This document shows positions 17,499 through 26,022 of a stretch of DNA of 45,880 nt, one piece after another. The DNA comes from Sphingomonas palustris (lineage in GTDB: Bacteria > Pseudomonadota > Alphaproteobacteria > Sphingomonadales > Sphingomonadaceae), in assembly GCA_026225215.1 (NCBI GenBank), contig JAMFSI010000026.1, forward strand, positions 1 to 45,880, given 5' to 3'. The notes under the pieces are model-generated. The model was not told the DNA's origin and did not search any database. It was given only the letters and a program-made list of their open reading frames with translations. The translations under genes and the position numbers were made by a program. Each line of letters starts with the position of its first letter. Position 1 is the first letter of the stretch.

Positions 17499-18317
17499 AT
17501 GCTGGATGAAGAACATCGGCGGCTGCTCGGCGCCTTCGTGCGGGCTCGCCGCGAAAGTATCGCGCCCGATGATCCTGGCCGTCGCCGTCGCACTCCTGGG
17601 CTGCGGCGCGAGGAACTGGCGGCGCGGGCCGGGATCGGCACGACCTGGATTGCCTGGATCGAACAGGGACGCGATGTGCGGGCGTCGGCGGAAACGCTGG
17701 CGCGTCTTGCGCATGGCCTGTGCCTGACGCGAGCGGAGCGGGCCTATCTGTTCACTGTGGCGGCGCGCAACGATCCTGCCGATCCTTTCACCATGCCCGC
17801 GCAGGATGCCCCGCCCGCCGTGACTGCCGTGGCCGATGCTTTGCCCTGGCCCGCCTATGGCCTCGATCCGGCCTGGACGGTGTGTTGCGCCAATGCTGCG
17901 GCGAAGCGCTTGTTCGTCGGGCTGTTCGATGATGCGGACCATCAGCCCAACCTGCTGCGCTATGTATTCACCCATAACCAAGCCCGTGCGCTGCTGCCCG
18001 ATTGGGAAGCGCGCTGCCAGCGGGTGCTCGCCGAGTTTCGCCGCGATTATGGCCGGACCTTGAACGACCCGCGCGTCAAGGCCGTCGTCGCCTGGCTGCG
18101 TGAGCATAGTGAGGGGTTTCGCACCGGCTGGGAGCGGCAATCGGTCTCGGGGCATGAAGGCGGAGCGCGGCGCTTTACCCATCCGCTCGACGGCGAGTTG
18201 AGCTTTACCCAGCATACCCTGGCCGAGGTCGAGCGCGGCGATTTTCGACTGGTTGCGCTGAAACCGGAAGGGGGCATGACCGAACCGCTGGACGATCAGT
18301 TTGCTGGCCTGGAGTAA
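17499..18317 (+). CDS. XRE family regulator with MmyB-like ligand-binding domain
   Basis: The 272-residue protein has an N-terminal helix-turn-helix: RTPGLRREELAARAGIGTTW followed by IAWIEQGRDVRAS, the hallmark of the MmyB-like XRE group. A PAS-like domain (about 105-260) follows with LDPAWTVCCANAAAKRLF, WLREHSEGFRTGWER and FTHPLDGELSF. In characterised relatives this domain binds fatty acids or similar ligands. It diverges from a methyltransferase gene, a very common pairing in which the regulator represses the partner. There is no Shine-Dalgarno site before the ATG at 17499, so the mRNA may be leaderless. Confidence 0.88.
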   Translation: MLDEEHRRLLGAFVRARRESIAPDDPGRRRRTPGLRREELAARAGIGTTWIAWIEQGRDVRASAETLARLAHGLCLTRAERAYLFTVAARNDPADPFTMPAQDAPPAVTAVADALPWPAYGLDPAWTVCCANAAAKRLFVGLFDDADHQPNLLRYVFTHNQARALLPDWEARCQRVLAEFRRDYGRTLNDPRVKAVVAWLREHSEGFRTGWERQSVSGHEGGARRFTHPLDGELSFTQHTLAEVERGDFRLVALKPEGGMTEPLDDQFAGLE

Positions 18318-18458
18318 CGAACCTTGCCCGAACCGCGGCGCTACGCGACAACGCCAAACGGATCATGGTGATGGCTGGACGAGTGGTTCGGTGACCCCGA
18401 CCACCGCAGGGCCGGGCTCCAATAATATCGCGCCGTCAAGGCGGAACGGGAGAAGACG

Positions 18459-19286
18459 ATGTCATTTGCGATTGATTTCACCGGCAAGACCATTCTGGTC
18501 AGCGGCTGCCATCGCGGCGGGATGGGGGGCGCAACCTGCCGTCAGATTGCCAAGGCCGGCGGCACGGTGATCGCGCTCGATCGTGACCAGAGCTATGTCG
18601 ATGCCATCGCCGAGGAAGTGCGCGCGCTGGGCGGTACGATCCATACGATGGTCGCCGATCTGACCGATATCGCTCAATGCGAAAAGGTGATCCCGACCGT
18701 GATCGAGCGGTTCGGAGCCATCGATGGCATCGCCAATATCGCTGGCGGCACGCGCGGCGAGGAATGGATGCCGCTCGACCATACGCCGGGCGACAGCTTC
18801 TGGCAGACGATGCAGCTCAACTTCGCTTATGTTTTCTATCTGTCGCGCGACATTGCCGCTGAATGGATCCGCACCGGGCGCAGCGGTGCGATCGTCAGCG
18901 TCGGTTCCGTCAGCGCCAAGGATTCCGCGCCCTGGCACGGGCCCTATGGCGCGGCGAAATCGGCGCTGATTGCGCTGACCTGGACCATGGCCAATGAATG
19001 GCACGAGTTCGGCATCCGCGCGAACACGGTCTCGCCGGGCGCGGTGATGAGCGAGCGGGTGGCGGATAAGGCGGAGAAAATGTCCGAAGCGACCAAGGTC
19101 GGCCGTGATCCCAGCGTCAAGGTGATCATGTCGGAGCCGGTGGAACTGGCCAATGCGATCGTCTTCCTGCTTTCTGACCTGGCCTCGGGCATCTCGGGTC
19201 AGAATCTGACCGTTGACCGCACGCTCTCGACAAAATTCTGCGGCGGAACCCGGCTTAGCCGCAAAGAAAATCCCGCGCTGTTGTAA
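18459..19286 (+). CDS. SDR family oxidoreductase
   Basis: The 275-residue protein keeps the SDR core but has a variant cofactor motif, SGCHRGGMGG, at residues 15-24. Asp41 in IALDRDQ favours NAD. The catalytic residues are Ser150, Tyr163 and Lys167 (YGAAK), with Asn93 in NIAGG. GGGAG lies six bases before the ATG. An LLM-type flavoprotein follows 26 bases later, with its own GGGAG, so the two form an operon that probably oxidises or reduces one catabolic intermediate. The long tail TKFCGGTRLSRKENPALL is unlike the short SDR C-terminus. The substrate is unknown. Confidence 0.86.
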   Translation: MSFAIDFTGKTILVSGCHRGGMGGATCRQIAKAGGTVIALDRDQSYVDAIAEEVRALGGTIHTMVADLTDIAQCEKVIPTVIERFGAIDGIANIAGGTRGEEWMPLDHTPGDSFWQTMQLNFAYVFYLSRDIAAEWIRTGRSGAIVSVGSVSAKDSAPWHGPYGAAKSALIALTWTMANEWHEFGIRANTVSPGAVMSERVADKAEKMSEATKVGRDPSVKVIMSEPVELANAIVFLLSDLASGISGQNLTVDRTLSTKFCGGTRLSRKENPALL

Positions 19287-19312
19287 CTACTTAAAAATAA
19301 GGGAGAAACGAT

Positions 19313-20476
19313 ATGGATCTAGGTCTTCTCTATGAGTTCGAAGCGCCGCAGCCCTGGGGCGAGGAGCATCCCTGGGGCCAGCGCAATGCCGAGCGCAAAG
19401 GCTATCACAACGCGATCGAACAGATCGTGCTCGCCGATAAGAAGGGCTTTCACACCGTCTGGTGTGTCGAGCACCATTTCCGCGAGGGGCGCAGCCACAT
19501 GCCGTGCAGCGAGGCGGTGCTGGGTGCTTTGTCGCAGATCACCAAGGATATCCGCCTCGGCTTCGGGGTGACGCTGATGCCGCATGAATTCATCCACCCC
19601 GCGCGCATCGCCGAGAAAGTGGCGACGGTGGACGTGCTGTCGCGCGGTCGGGTCGAATGGGGTATCGGCCGCTCGACGCCGATGGAGCAGAACGCGTTTG
19701 GCGTCGATATCCCGCGGAGCAAGGAGAAGCTGATCGCCGCCACCAAGACCGTGGTCGGTATGTGGCGCGATCAATATTACGAGGAAGATTCCGAGTTCCT
19801 CAAATTCCCGTCGCGCATGGTCACCCCGAAGCCATGGCAGGACCCGCATCCGCCGGTGTGGATGGCTGCCTCCAGCCAGGAAAGTGCGCGCATGGCCGCC
19901 GAAAATGGCTTGGGTCTGCTGTGCTTCTCGATCATGACGCCACTGGAAAAGCTTACGGAGATCGTTTCGGCCTATCGCGCGGCGGCGGCGAATGCCAAGC
20001 CGCTGACTGGCGTGTCCACGAACAAGGTCGGCACCTACACGCTGGTCCACTGCGCGAAGTCACGCGCCGATTTCGAGCGCAACAAGCTGTGGGAATCGAT
20101 GTGGTGGTGGTACACTACGGTGGCCGAGTTCCTGCTGAAATGGGAGTTTGCCGACCTGCCTAAGGAAGCGCAGGAAAAGGCCTTCCCGCTGCTCAAGAAG
20201 CAGGCCGAGGGGGATTTCGACATCACCAAATTCGACGAGGAAGACATGGTGATCGTCGGCACGCCGGAGGAATGCCTCAAGAAGTTCCTGCGCTATGAAG
20301 AGGCCGGCGTCGATCAGGTGCTGTGTTACATCAACTTCGGCCATCTGACGCATGAAGCGGTGCTGGAATCGATCACGCTGCTGGGTGATTATGTGATCCC
20401 TGAGCTGAAGAAAGCCGGAGCGCAGCGGATAGCCCGGAATCTGGAGCATTCGATTGCCAGCCAGATGGCGAAGTAA
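19313..20476 (+). CDS. LLM class flavin-dependent oxidoreductase
   Basis: The 387-residue protein has the luciferase-like TIM barrel signature: IVLADKKGFHTVWCVEHHF near the N-terminus, IRLGFGVTLMPHEFIHPARIAEKVATVDVLSRGRVEWGIGR in separate blocks for flavin and strand contacts, and VGTPEECLKKFLRYEEAGVDQV near the end. Members oxygenate or reduce small organic compounds using reduced flavin supplied by a partner reductase, which is not encoded nearby. It lies 26 bases after an SDR gene, which suggests joint action. A Gln/Trp-rich insertion (KLWESMWWWYTTVAEFLL) lies in the middle. A hairpin terminator follows. Confidence 0.87.
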   Translation: MDLGLLYEFEAPQPWGEEHPWGQRNAERKGYHNAIEQIVLADKKGFHTVWCVEHHFREGRSHMPCSEAVLGALSQITKDIRLGFGVTLMPHEFIHPARIAEKVATVDVLSRGRVEWGIGRSTPMEQNAFGVDIPRSKEKLIAATKTVVGMWRDQYYEEDSEFLKFPSRMVTPKPWQDPHPPVWMAASSQESARMAAENGLGLLCFSIMTPLEKLTEIVSAYRAAAANAKPLTGVSTNKVGTYTLVHCAKSRADFERNKLWESMWWWYTTVAEFLLKWEFADLPKEAQEKAFPLLKKQAEGDFDITKFDEEDMVIVGTPEECLKKFLRYEEAGVDQVLCYINFGHLTHEAVLESITLLGDYVIPELKKAGAQRIARNLEHSIASQMAK

Positions 20477-20494
20477 GCTCACTGGCCTTAGAGT

Positions 20495-20531
20495 ATGATC
20501 CTGCGCGGCGCTATCGGGCCCGCAGGATCAT
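20495..20531. terminator. Bidirectional hairpin after the LLM gene
   Basis: ATGATCCTGCG (20495-20505) pairs with CGCAGGATCAT (20521-20531) around a 15-base loop, and TATTTG follows. The right arm is inside the last codons of the convergent AraC gene, so it can serve both transcripts. Confidence 0.55.
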
Positions 20532-21605
20532 ATTTGACGAGCCAAGAGGATCGTAAGGCTGGCGATTGTCGGGATCGCGAACGGCATGGCGCACCATCCG
20601 CGCTTCGGTGTTGCGCGCGCCCTTGAGGATTGCCAGCGGGACCGGTGATACGCTCTCGTCGGGGCGAGCCGATGCTTCGGTCGCGCGCATATGCGTCGGC
20701 GCCACGCTAAAATACCGGGTGAAACGGCGCACGAACGCGGCCTCGCAGCTATAGCCGATCGCCTCACCGATGTCGGCGATGGCCATCTGGCTGCGACACA
20801 GCAGTTCTGCTGCTTTCTCCATGCGGGCCTGGGTGACGAACTCCATCGGTGGCCTGCCGATCCGCGCGGTGAATTGCGCCGAAAAGTTGGACCGACGCAT
20901 GCCGACCCGTTGCGCAAGCTGCAGCACCGTCCAGTCGTTGCCGGGGCTTAGCCTGATCGCCTGCACCGCCTCCTCGATCGGGTCGCTCTGGGCCGGCGAG
21001 ATGCTGTTGCCGCGCAGTCGCGTCTGGCGCAGCGCTTCGATCAGCAGGAAGGAAGCCAGTTGCGTGAGCACGACCGGCGAACCGTCGCCGAATCCGTAAC
21101 GCACCAAAGCGGCTGGCGTCACGGTGCCGGTGGTATTTTCGCCCCCGGTGCCGAGGTGCAGCAGCGGCGGCAGCGTCGACCGGCTGAGCCCATCGGGCCA
21201 GGTCGGGCGCATCCGTCCGCTAAGGACGCGCGCACAATAGCGCCGTGACTGGCCGAAGCTGAACGATGCCGGGATGTCAGCGTTCTGCTCCTTGCGAAGA
21301 TAGCCATGCCCATCCGCCGATGCATCGACGGCGGTGCGCAGCGCATGTGCCTCGCCCGAGAGCACGGCCACGGCCTGCCCGGCGTCCACGCGCAATGGCG
21401 GTTGCCCCGCGCGCACCAGCCGGATCGAGCCGTGAACGACGGCATGGACCAGCACCGCATCGTTGGGCGGCACGGAAAAACCGCCGTCGTCCGCCAGATC
21501 GGAATAGCACCAGGTCCGTCCCTGGAGCTGGAAGGCGTGCAGCAAATCGGATACCGATCCCTTCGCCGTTACCCCGTCGCAATTTCTGGCTGGTAATTCG
21601 GCCAT
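20511..21605 (-). CDS. AraC family regulator with cupin-6 type N-terminal domain
   Basis: The 364-residue product has an N-terminal sensing domain (about 20-110) containing VHAVVHGSIRLVRAGQPPL and a DAGQAVAVLSGEAH turn. The C-terminal AraC domain has WTVLQLAQRVGMRRSNFSAQF and MAIADIGEAIGYSCEAAFVRRFTRYF. It is divergent from the alpha/beta-hydrolase gene and convergent with the SDR-LLM operon, so it is placed to control either. The ATG at 21605 is chosen over the TTG at 21656, which lies in the spacer. A long tail after the helix-turn-helix is unusual for the family. Confidence 0.86.
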   Translation of the reverse strand: MAELPARNCDGVTAKGSVSDLLHAFQLQGRTWCYSDLADDGGFSVPPNDAVLVHAVVHGSIRLVRAGQPPLRVDAGQAVAVLSGEAHALRTAVDASADGHGYLRKEQNADIPASFSFGQSRRYCARVLSGRMRPTWPDGLSRSTLPPLLHLGTGGENTTGTVTPAALVRYGFGDGSPVVLTQLASFLLIEALRQTRLRGNSISPAQSDPIEEAVQAIRLSPGNDWTVLQLAQRVGMRRSNFSAQFTARIGRPPMEFVTQARMEKAAELLCRSQMAIADIGEAIGYSCEAAFVRRFTRYFSVAPTHMRATEASARPDESVSPVPLAILKGARNTEARMVRHAVRDPDNRQPYDPLGSSNMILRAR

Positions 21606-21663
21606 GCTTTCGCTGGAGCCCTCGTTGTTCCCGGCTGAAGGATAGGCGGCGGGCAAGCGCTGT

Positions 21664-21686
21664 CAACGCTGACTGCCAAGGCGTTG
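21664..21686. promoter_or_regulatory. Inverted repeat in the AraC/hydrolase spacer
   Basis: CAACGC-N11-GCGTTG is a perfect 6-bp dyad in the 135-base spacer, 54 bases before the hydrolase ATG. It may be the AraC protein's site, although AraC sites are more often direct repeats. Confidence 0.3.
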
Positions 21687-21740
21687 GTCTTGCTGCAGGA
21701 ACGCTGTATCGATGGCGGCGGGTGACAATCGGGAGATGCC

Positions 21741-22802
21741 ATGAGCAAGGCATGCGAGCTGGTGATCGAGGTGACGAATTCACCCCATTTGCAAGAGCCG
21801 GCGAGGATTGGCGCGACGATCACATGGCCGGAATCCGGGCTGGAATCCGTTGCGGGGCAGCCGCCGATCGTGTGTTTCGCCAAGCCCGCCGGCAGTTATT
21901 CGCGCGGCTATTTCACCTGCGACCTACCCGGCCCGGCGCGCGGCGCGCAGGCCGACTGGCACGCGGCGCGAGGCTGGATTTTCGTATCGCTCGACAATCT
22001 CGGGGCCGGTGACAGCTCTCGCCATGAGGCCGAGCGCATGGATTTCGCCGCTGTGAGCCACGTCTCCTTCGTGGCCGAACAGGAAATCCTGCTGCGCCTC
22101 GCCAACGGGACGATTGCGCCGGACTTGCCGCCGATCATCCAGCCGGTGAAAATCGGCCTTGGCCATTCCTTCGGCGCTTGCATGACGATCGTCCAACAGG
22201 CGCAATATGGCTGCTATGATGGCATCGCCGTGCTGGGCTTCAGCCCGCTGCATAGCCATCCACCGTCGCCGCCGGGCGAGCCGGCGATCGTCGTGCCCTG
22301 GTTCGCCCGCGACCTGGCCGTCGATATGCCTGGCGCAATTTTGAACCGCAGCGCCGTCGATGGTGCTGCCAGCCGCGATGATGCAGCCTGGGCGGCGCTA
22401 GCCTGGGGGTCTTACTACGATGACGTCCCCGACAGCGTGGTCCAGCTCGATCTGGCGCATTATGAAGTGTTGGCCGCCCGCCTGGCGCCAGCCGACGGCC
22501 GATCAGACCTGGCTTGGGCCAGTTCGGGCACTTCGGGCAAGGCCGGGCGGCTGGTCCTGACCCCGGGAATGGTCGCGCCCGAAGCGGCGGCGATCACGGT
22601 TCCGGTGCTGGCGGCGATGGGGGAGCGGGATATGGTGGTCGATCCTGGCGGCGAGGCGCGGGCTTACCGGTCAACGCCAAGCTTCGAATTGTTTATCTGC
22701 CCGAGGATGGGCCACATCCATAATTTCGCCAGTACCCGCGAGGCACTATGGCAGAAGATCGAGAATTTCGGGCAATGGTGCCGTATCCATTCGGGTATTT
22801 GA
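21741..22802 (+). CDS. Alpha/beta-hydrolase family protein
   Basis: This 353-residue cytoplasmic hydrolase shows the nucleophile elbow GHSFG (Ser143 at residues 141-145), a late Asp297 in GERDMV and His325 in RMGHIHNF, in the order of the alpha/beta-hydrolase triad. The N-terminal 100 residues contain SYSRGYFTCDLPGPARG, which I do not recognise as part of a named family. GGGAG lies five bases before the ATG. It diverges from the AraC gene and is followed 49 bases later by a membrane protein. Esterase or lactonase activity on a catabolic intermediate is an inference from fold and context only. Confidence 0.83.
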   Translation: MSKACELVIEVTNSPHLQEPARIGATITWPESGLESVAGQPPIVCFAKPAGSYSRGYFTCDLPGPARGAQADWHAARGWIFVSLDNLGAGDSSRHEAERMDFAAVSHVSFVAEQEILLRLANGTIAPDLPPIIQPVKIGLGHSFGACMTIVQQAQYGCYDGIAVLGFSPLHSHPPSPPGEPAIVVPWFARDLAVDMPGAILNRSAVDGAASRDDAAWAALAWGSYYDDVPDSVVQLDLAHYEVLAARLAPADGRSDLAWASSGTSGKAGRLVLTPGMVAPEAAAITVPVLAAMGERDMVVDPGGEARAYRSTPSFELFICPRMGHIHNFASTREALWQKIENFGQWCRIHSGI

Positions 22803-22851
22803 TCGCCGTGTTCGCGGTCTGCGCGGCGTAGGTGAATGCGGAAACATTGGC

Positions 22852-23934
22852 ATGAAGCGGCGTCTCCACTCTATGCGAAACAGGTCGATGGCGAGAGGCA
22901 CGGCGCGTGAAAATGCGCGTTTCCGGCACGTCCAGCCGTTCCATTGGCGCGAAGCGGGGTTGTGCGCGCCAGCCATGCCGCTGCTCGTTCTGCTTGGCTT
23001 CATGGTCGGACGGCCCGTGGATGGCGCCACGGCGGCGGGTGCCGCCTTTGCGGTCGGTTTCGGCGCGGCGCGGGAGCTTGGCGGTCGCCGTTGGGGGGCG
23101 ATGGCCGCAGCCGTGTTCGGGATGAGCTTGGCCGCCTTTGGCGGATGCCTGCTTGGTCAGAACTTTGCGCTGTTCGTGGGCGTGGCGGCGATCGTCGCGG
23201 CCCTGTGTGCCGCCACCGCGCTGCGCGACGAGGATCTGTGGTGGGTGATCCTGCAGGTCTCGATCGCCTATTTCATCGCTGGTTATTACGCCGGGCCCTT
23301 AGCCGCTGCGGCGGAGCGGTCGCTGATGGTGCTGGTCGGCGGTATGGTTCAGATCGGCATCGTCTGGATGCTGGCGCGGTTGTTTCCCGCTGCCGCTGCG
23401 CCGCGGATATCCAATTCCGCGCCGATCGTTAGTCGCGGCCTGATGCGCGCGCATATGGCGCGCGCGGCACTATGCGTCGTGGCCTGCCTGTTGATCGCGC
23501 ATGGGGTGGGGCTGAGCAATAGCTATTGGGCGCCGATGACCGCATTGATCGTGCTCAAGCCGCGTCTGCATGACACCCGCGTGCGCGGGCTGGCCCGGCT
23601 CACCGGTACGCTCGTCGGCGGCGGGGTGGCGACGCTGTATGCGGCGGTTTGCTACGATTCCAACTGGCTGCTGGGCGCTGGCATGGCGCTATCCGCCACC
23701 GCTGCCTTTGCCTTGCAGAAAGCCCATTACGCCAGCCTGACCACCGCGATTACCGCGACGGTCGTGCTGCTGTTGACCCTCGGCCATTCGGTCGCGCTGG
23801 CTAACGCCGAGCACCGGCTCGCTGCGACTTTGCTGGGCGGCACAATTGCCCTGGTCGTCGCGTGGATCGTTCCCCATCGACATGGCGCCGAATTTGCCAG
23901 CGAAGATCGGGTCGGCGCCGACGTCGGCGATTGA
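22852..23934 (+). CDS. FUSC family (fusaric acid resistance-like) inner-membrane protein
   Basis: The 360-residue protein has two sets of hydrophobic segments. The second half contains the FUSC core, SNSYWAPMTALIVLKPRLHDTRVRGLARLTGTLVGG in successive blocks, in which the helix-loop with the KP and R residues is typical. The family includes aromatic-acid exporters such as AaeB and YccS-type pumps. The first half may supply the partner helices. The start lacks a strong ribosome-binding site. It follows the alpha/beta-hydrolase gene and may export an aromatic acid or weak acid formed by the neighbouring pathway. Confidence 0.83.
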   Translation: MKRRLHSMRNRSMARGTARENARFRHVQPFHWREAGLCAPAMPLLVLLGFMVGRPVDGATAAGAAFAVGFGAARELGGRRWGAMAAAVFGMSLAAFGGCLLGQNFALFVGVAAIVAALCAATALRDEDLWWVILQVSIAYFIAGYYAGPLAAAAERSLMVLVGGMVQIGIVWMLARLFPAAAAPRISNSAPIVSRGLMRAHMARAALCVVACLLIAHGVGLSNSYWAPMTALIVLKPRLHDTRVRGLARLTGTLVGGGVATLYAAVCYDSNWLLGAGMALSATAAFALQKAHYASLTTAITATVVLLLTLGHSVALANAEHRLAATLLGGTIALVVAWIVPHRHGAEFASEDRVGADVGD

Positions 23935-23976
23935 AGCCTGGAACGGACAGCCCAGTTGAATCGTAACGCGGAAAAA

Positions 23977-23997
23977 TCTCAACCGGTAGAGTTGAGA
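23977..23997. terminator. Hairpin in the spacer between FUSC and the DUF1214-like gene
   Basis: TCTCAAC pairs with GTTGAGA around seven bases, 43 bases after the FUSC stop. A second, imperfect pairing (gcccg with cgggc, about 24041-24063) lies before the next ATG. It may end the upstream transcript or be part of the leader of the next gene. Confidence 0.35.
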
Positions 23998-24080
23998 ATC
24001 TGTTGCTCACCGGCCTTGGCGGTGCTCAACTGAAGTCAAAGCCCGTCGAGTAGACGGTCGGGCTACCGGGAGAGCATGCC

Positions 24081-25508
24081 ATGACATCTTCAAATCAACT
24101 CCAAACGCCGGACGACCGGGACAGCCTTCGCCACGGCGAGACCGATCGCCGGACAGCGCTGGCGATGCTGGCCGCTGGGGCAGCCGCGACAGCGACCGGT
24201 TGGCCCGCCATGGGTCTTGCCCGCAGCAACAGCGGAGCAGCGAAGCCCTGGCTGGCGTCGCCCGAACAATTGGCGGCGGAAGACATGTTGTTGCAGGTCG
24301 AAAATGATCCGCAAGTCCGCAGCATCCAGGCTGGGCTCAAGACCGAACTGGCCGCCAGCGCCCGCTCGCAGATCCCCGATGCCGCCGCCACGCTCGACAA
24401 TGCCCTGAAGCAATGGACCCGGTCGCTGATCTTTGCCGAGGTGGTGAAGCATCCCGCCGATCCAGTCATTCTTTGGGCGACCGACGATACTCCCCGCACT
24501 TGGCTGGGCCATACGCTCGGCGGAGTCGGTACCTCGGGCGACAATCCCGACAATGTGTACCGGATGGGCTATATCGAAGGCGGTGGCAGCTATGAATTGC
24601 TCGGGCAGTTCCATCCCGACAGCCGGCCGACCCAACTGCTGATCGAGGTCGATGCGGGAGATATGACTCAGCCGGGCCGGATGCTGGGCGGCAGCGGCAC
24701 CCCGCAGCATGATATTCACAGCGCGGCGCTGATCCTGGACCGCGACCTCGTCGTGGCGCCGGACGGCAGCTTTCGTATCACCATCGGCACTACCGGAGAT
24801 GGCCCCAATCACTTGACCATCCCCGCGTCGGGCCCTTGCGCGATCGGCGCGCGCGATGTGCTGGGCGATTGGAAGCTGCGCGCCACCAGGATGCAATTGC
24901 GCCGGCTCGACAAGGTGCAGGCCCAGCCGTTCGGGCTGCCGCAGCTGCGCCAATTGGTATACAACGATCTTGCCGGCTACGTCCGCTTCTGGGCCAATTT
25001 CCCGAATATCTGGATGGGCGGATTGAAGCCCAACACCCATTCCCAGCCATCGCCGCGCCCCGGCGGGTGGGGTTTCGTCGCCGGGTTGAATTTCCACGTC
25101 GCCCCCAACGAAGGCCTGTTGGTGACGACCTCGCCGGGCGCGGCGAAATACACCGGCTTCCAGATCAACGATCCGTGGATGATCGCGCCCGATGCGCGGA
25201 CGCGGCAGGTTTGCCTCAATAACACCCAATCGGTGCCAAACGCCGATGGCACCGTAACCTATGTCCTGGCGATGACCGATCCCGGCATCGCCAATTGGCT
25301 GGACACCGCCGGGATGCGCGACGGGCTGGCGATCCTGCGCTGGCAGCAGGTGCCCCAGGGCATGACCAATGATGGCTTGATCCGCGACTTCCGCGTGATC
25401 AAGCTCGCTGATCTTGCCACGATGGGCGACCTGCCGCGCGTTTCCCAGGAGCAGCGCCGCCAAAGGATCGCCGCCCGTGCGCCTGATTACGATACCAGGG
25501 TGCGGTAA
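24081..25508 (+). CDS. Tat-exported DUF1214-like protein
   Basis: The 475-residue protein begins with a twin-arginine signal: Arg23-Arg24 in TDRRTALAML, then a hydrophobic stretch to about residue 46. It is therefore expected to be folded in the cytoplasm and exported to the periplasm. The C-terminal part contains ITIGTTGDGPNHL, DPWMIAPDARTRQ and DPGIANWLDTAGMRDGLAILRWQ, which resemble DUF1214-type proteins of unknown function from actinobacteria and sphingomonads. GGGAG lies eight bases before the ATG. No enzyme motif was recognised. A strong bidirectional hairpin separates it from the convergent Spy-like gene. Confidence 0.75.
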   Translation: MTSSNQLQTPDDRDSLRHGETDRRTALAMLAAGAAATATGWPAMGLARSNSGAAKPWLASPEQLAAEDMLLQVENDPQVRSIQAGLKTELAASARSQIPDAAATLDNALKQWTRSLIFAEVVKHPADPVILWATDDTPRTWLGHTLGGVGTSGDNPDNVYRMGYIEGGGSYELLGQFHPDSRPTQLLIEVDAGDMTQPGRMLGGSGTPQHDIHSAALILDRDLVVAPDGSFRITIGTTGDGPNHLTIPASGPCAIGARDVLGDWKLRATRMQLRRLDKVQAQPFGLPQLRQLVYNDLAGYVRFWANFPNIWMGGLKPNTHSQPSPRPGGWGFVAGLNFHVAPNEGLLVTTSPGAAKYTGFQINDPWMIAPDARTRQVCLNNTQSVPNADGTVTYVLAMTDPGIANWLDTAGMRDGLAILRWQQVPQGMTNDGLIRDFRVIKLADLATMGDLPRVSQEQRRQRIAARAPDYDTRVR

Positions 25509-25524
25509 GTTTAGAAGCGTTAAG

Positions 25525-25550
25525 ACGGAGCCTCTGTAGAGAGGCTCCGT
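25525..25550. terminator. Bidirectional terminator hairpin
   Basis: ACGGAGCCTCT and AGAGGCTCCGT form a perfect 11-bp stem with the loop GTAG, between the DUF1214-like gene (plus) and the Spy-like gene (minus). CCCTT follows on the plus strand. Confidence 0.7.
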
Positions 25551-25553
25551 CCC

Positions 25554-25961
25554 TTACTGCGAGGATTGTTGCTGCGGGAGGGTCCGCGCATCGAACAAGC
25601 TTTTCTGCCCGGGGCTCAGCGTTGCATAGAACGCTTTCAGCGCCTGCGATTGGCGCTCCAGGTCGAGCAGTTCCTGCTTCATCTCCGCTTCCACCAGATC
25701 CATCCGCTGCGGCGAACTGAGATGGGGGAACATCGTCGCTGCGGCGCGGCGACGATCCTGGGTTGCGGTCGGGGCCGAGGCTTCCGCCCGATACGCCTTC
25801 CAGGCAATCTCCTGCGCAGGCGAGAGCTGCAACTGCTGATGCAAGGTGGTGAGCGGAGAAGCGCCGATGTTCTGGCTCCAAGCCGGCGGCGCCGAACCCA
25901 TCAGCGCCGCGCTTGTTGCCGTCATCAAAGCCAGCCGCACCATCGACCGATACTGAGTCAT
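25554..25961 (-). CDS. Spy/CpxP-like periplasmic LTxxQ protein
   Basis: The 135-residue protein has a signal peptide (LALMTATSAALMGSAPPAWSQ, cut near residue 30) and a helical body. Two LTxxQ-like motifs are visible: LQLSPAQEIAWKAYR near residue 45 and LSPGQKSLFDA near residue 115. Members are small periplasmic stress or chaperone-like proteins. AAGGAG lies nine bases before the ATG at 25961, while the longer reading from 26240 has none and runs into the next gene. It is transcribed after the glycine-rich protein gene, probably as an operon of envelope proteins. Confidence 0.82.
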   Translation of the reverse strand: MTQYRSMVRLALMTATSAALMGSAPPAWSQNIGASPLTTLHQQLQLSPAQEIAWKAYRAEASAPTATQDRRRAAATMFPHLSSPQRMDLVEAEMKQELLDLERQSQALKAFYATLSPGQKSLFDARTLPQQQSSQ

Positions 25962-26022
25962 GACCGAAATCTCCTTAAACGCCCGGTCATGAAAATGCCC
26001 ATTGGTCCTGTCGATTGGCCGA

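Noticed and set aside
24090..25463. 457-residue open frame on the minus strand
   Set aside because: It is antisense to the DUF1214-like gene; high GC opens spurious frames.
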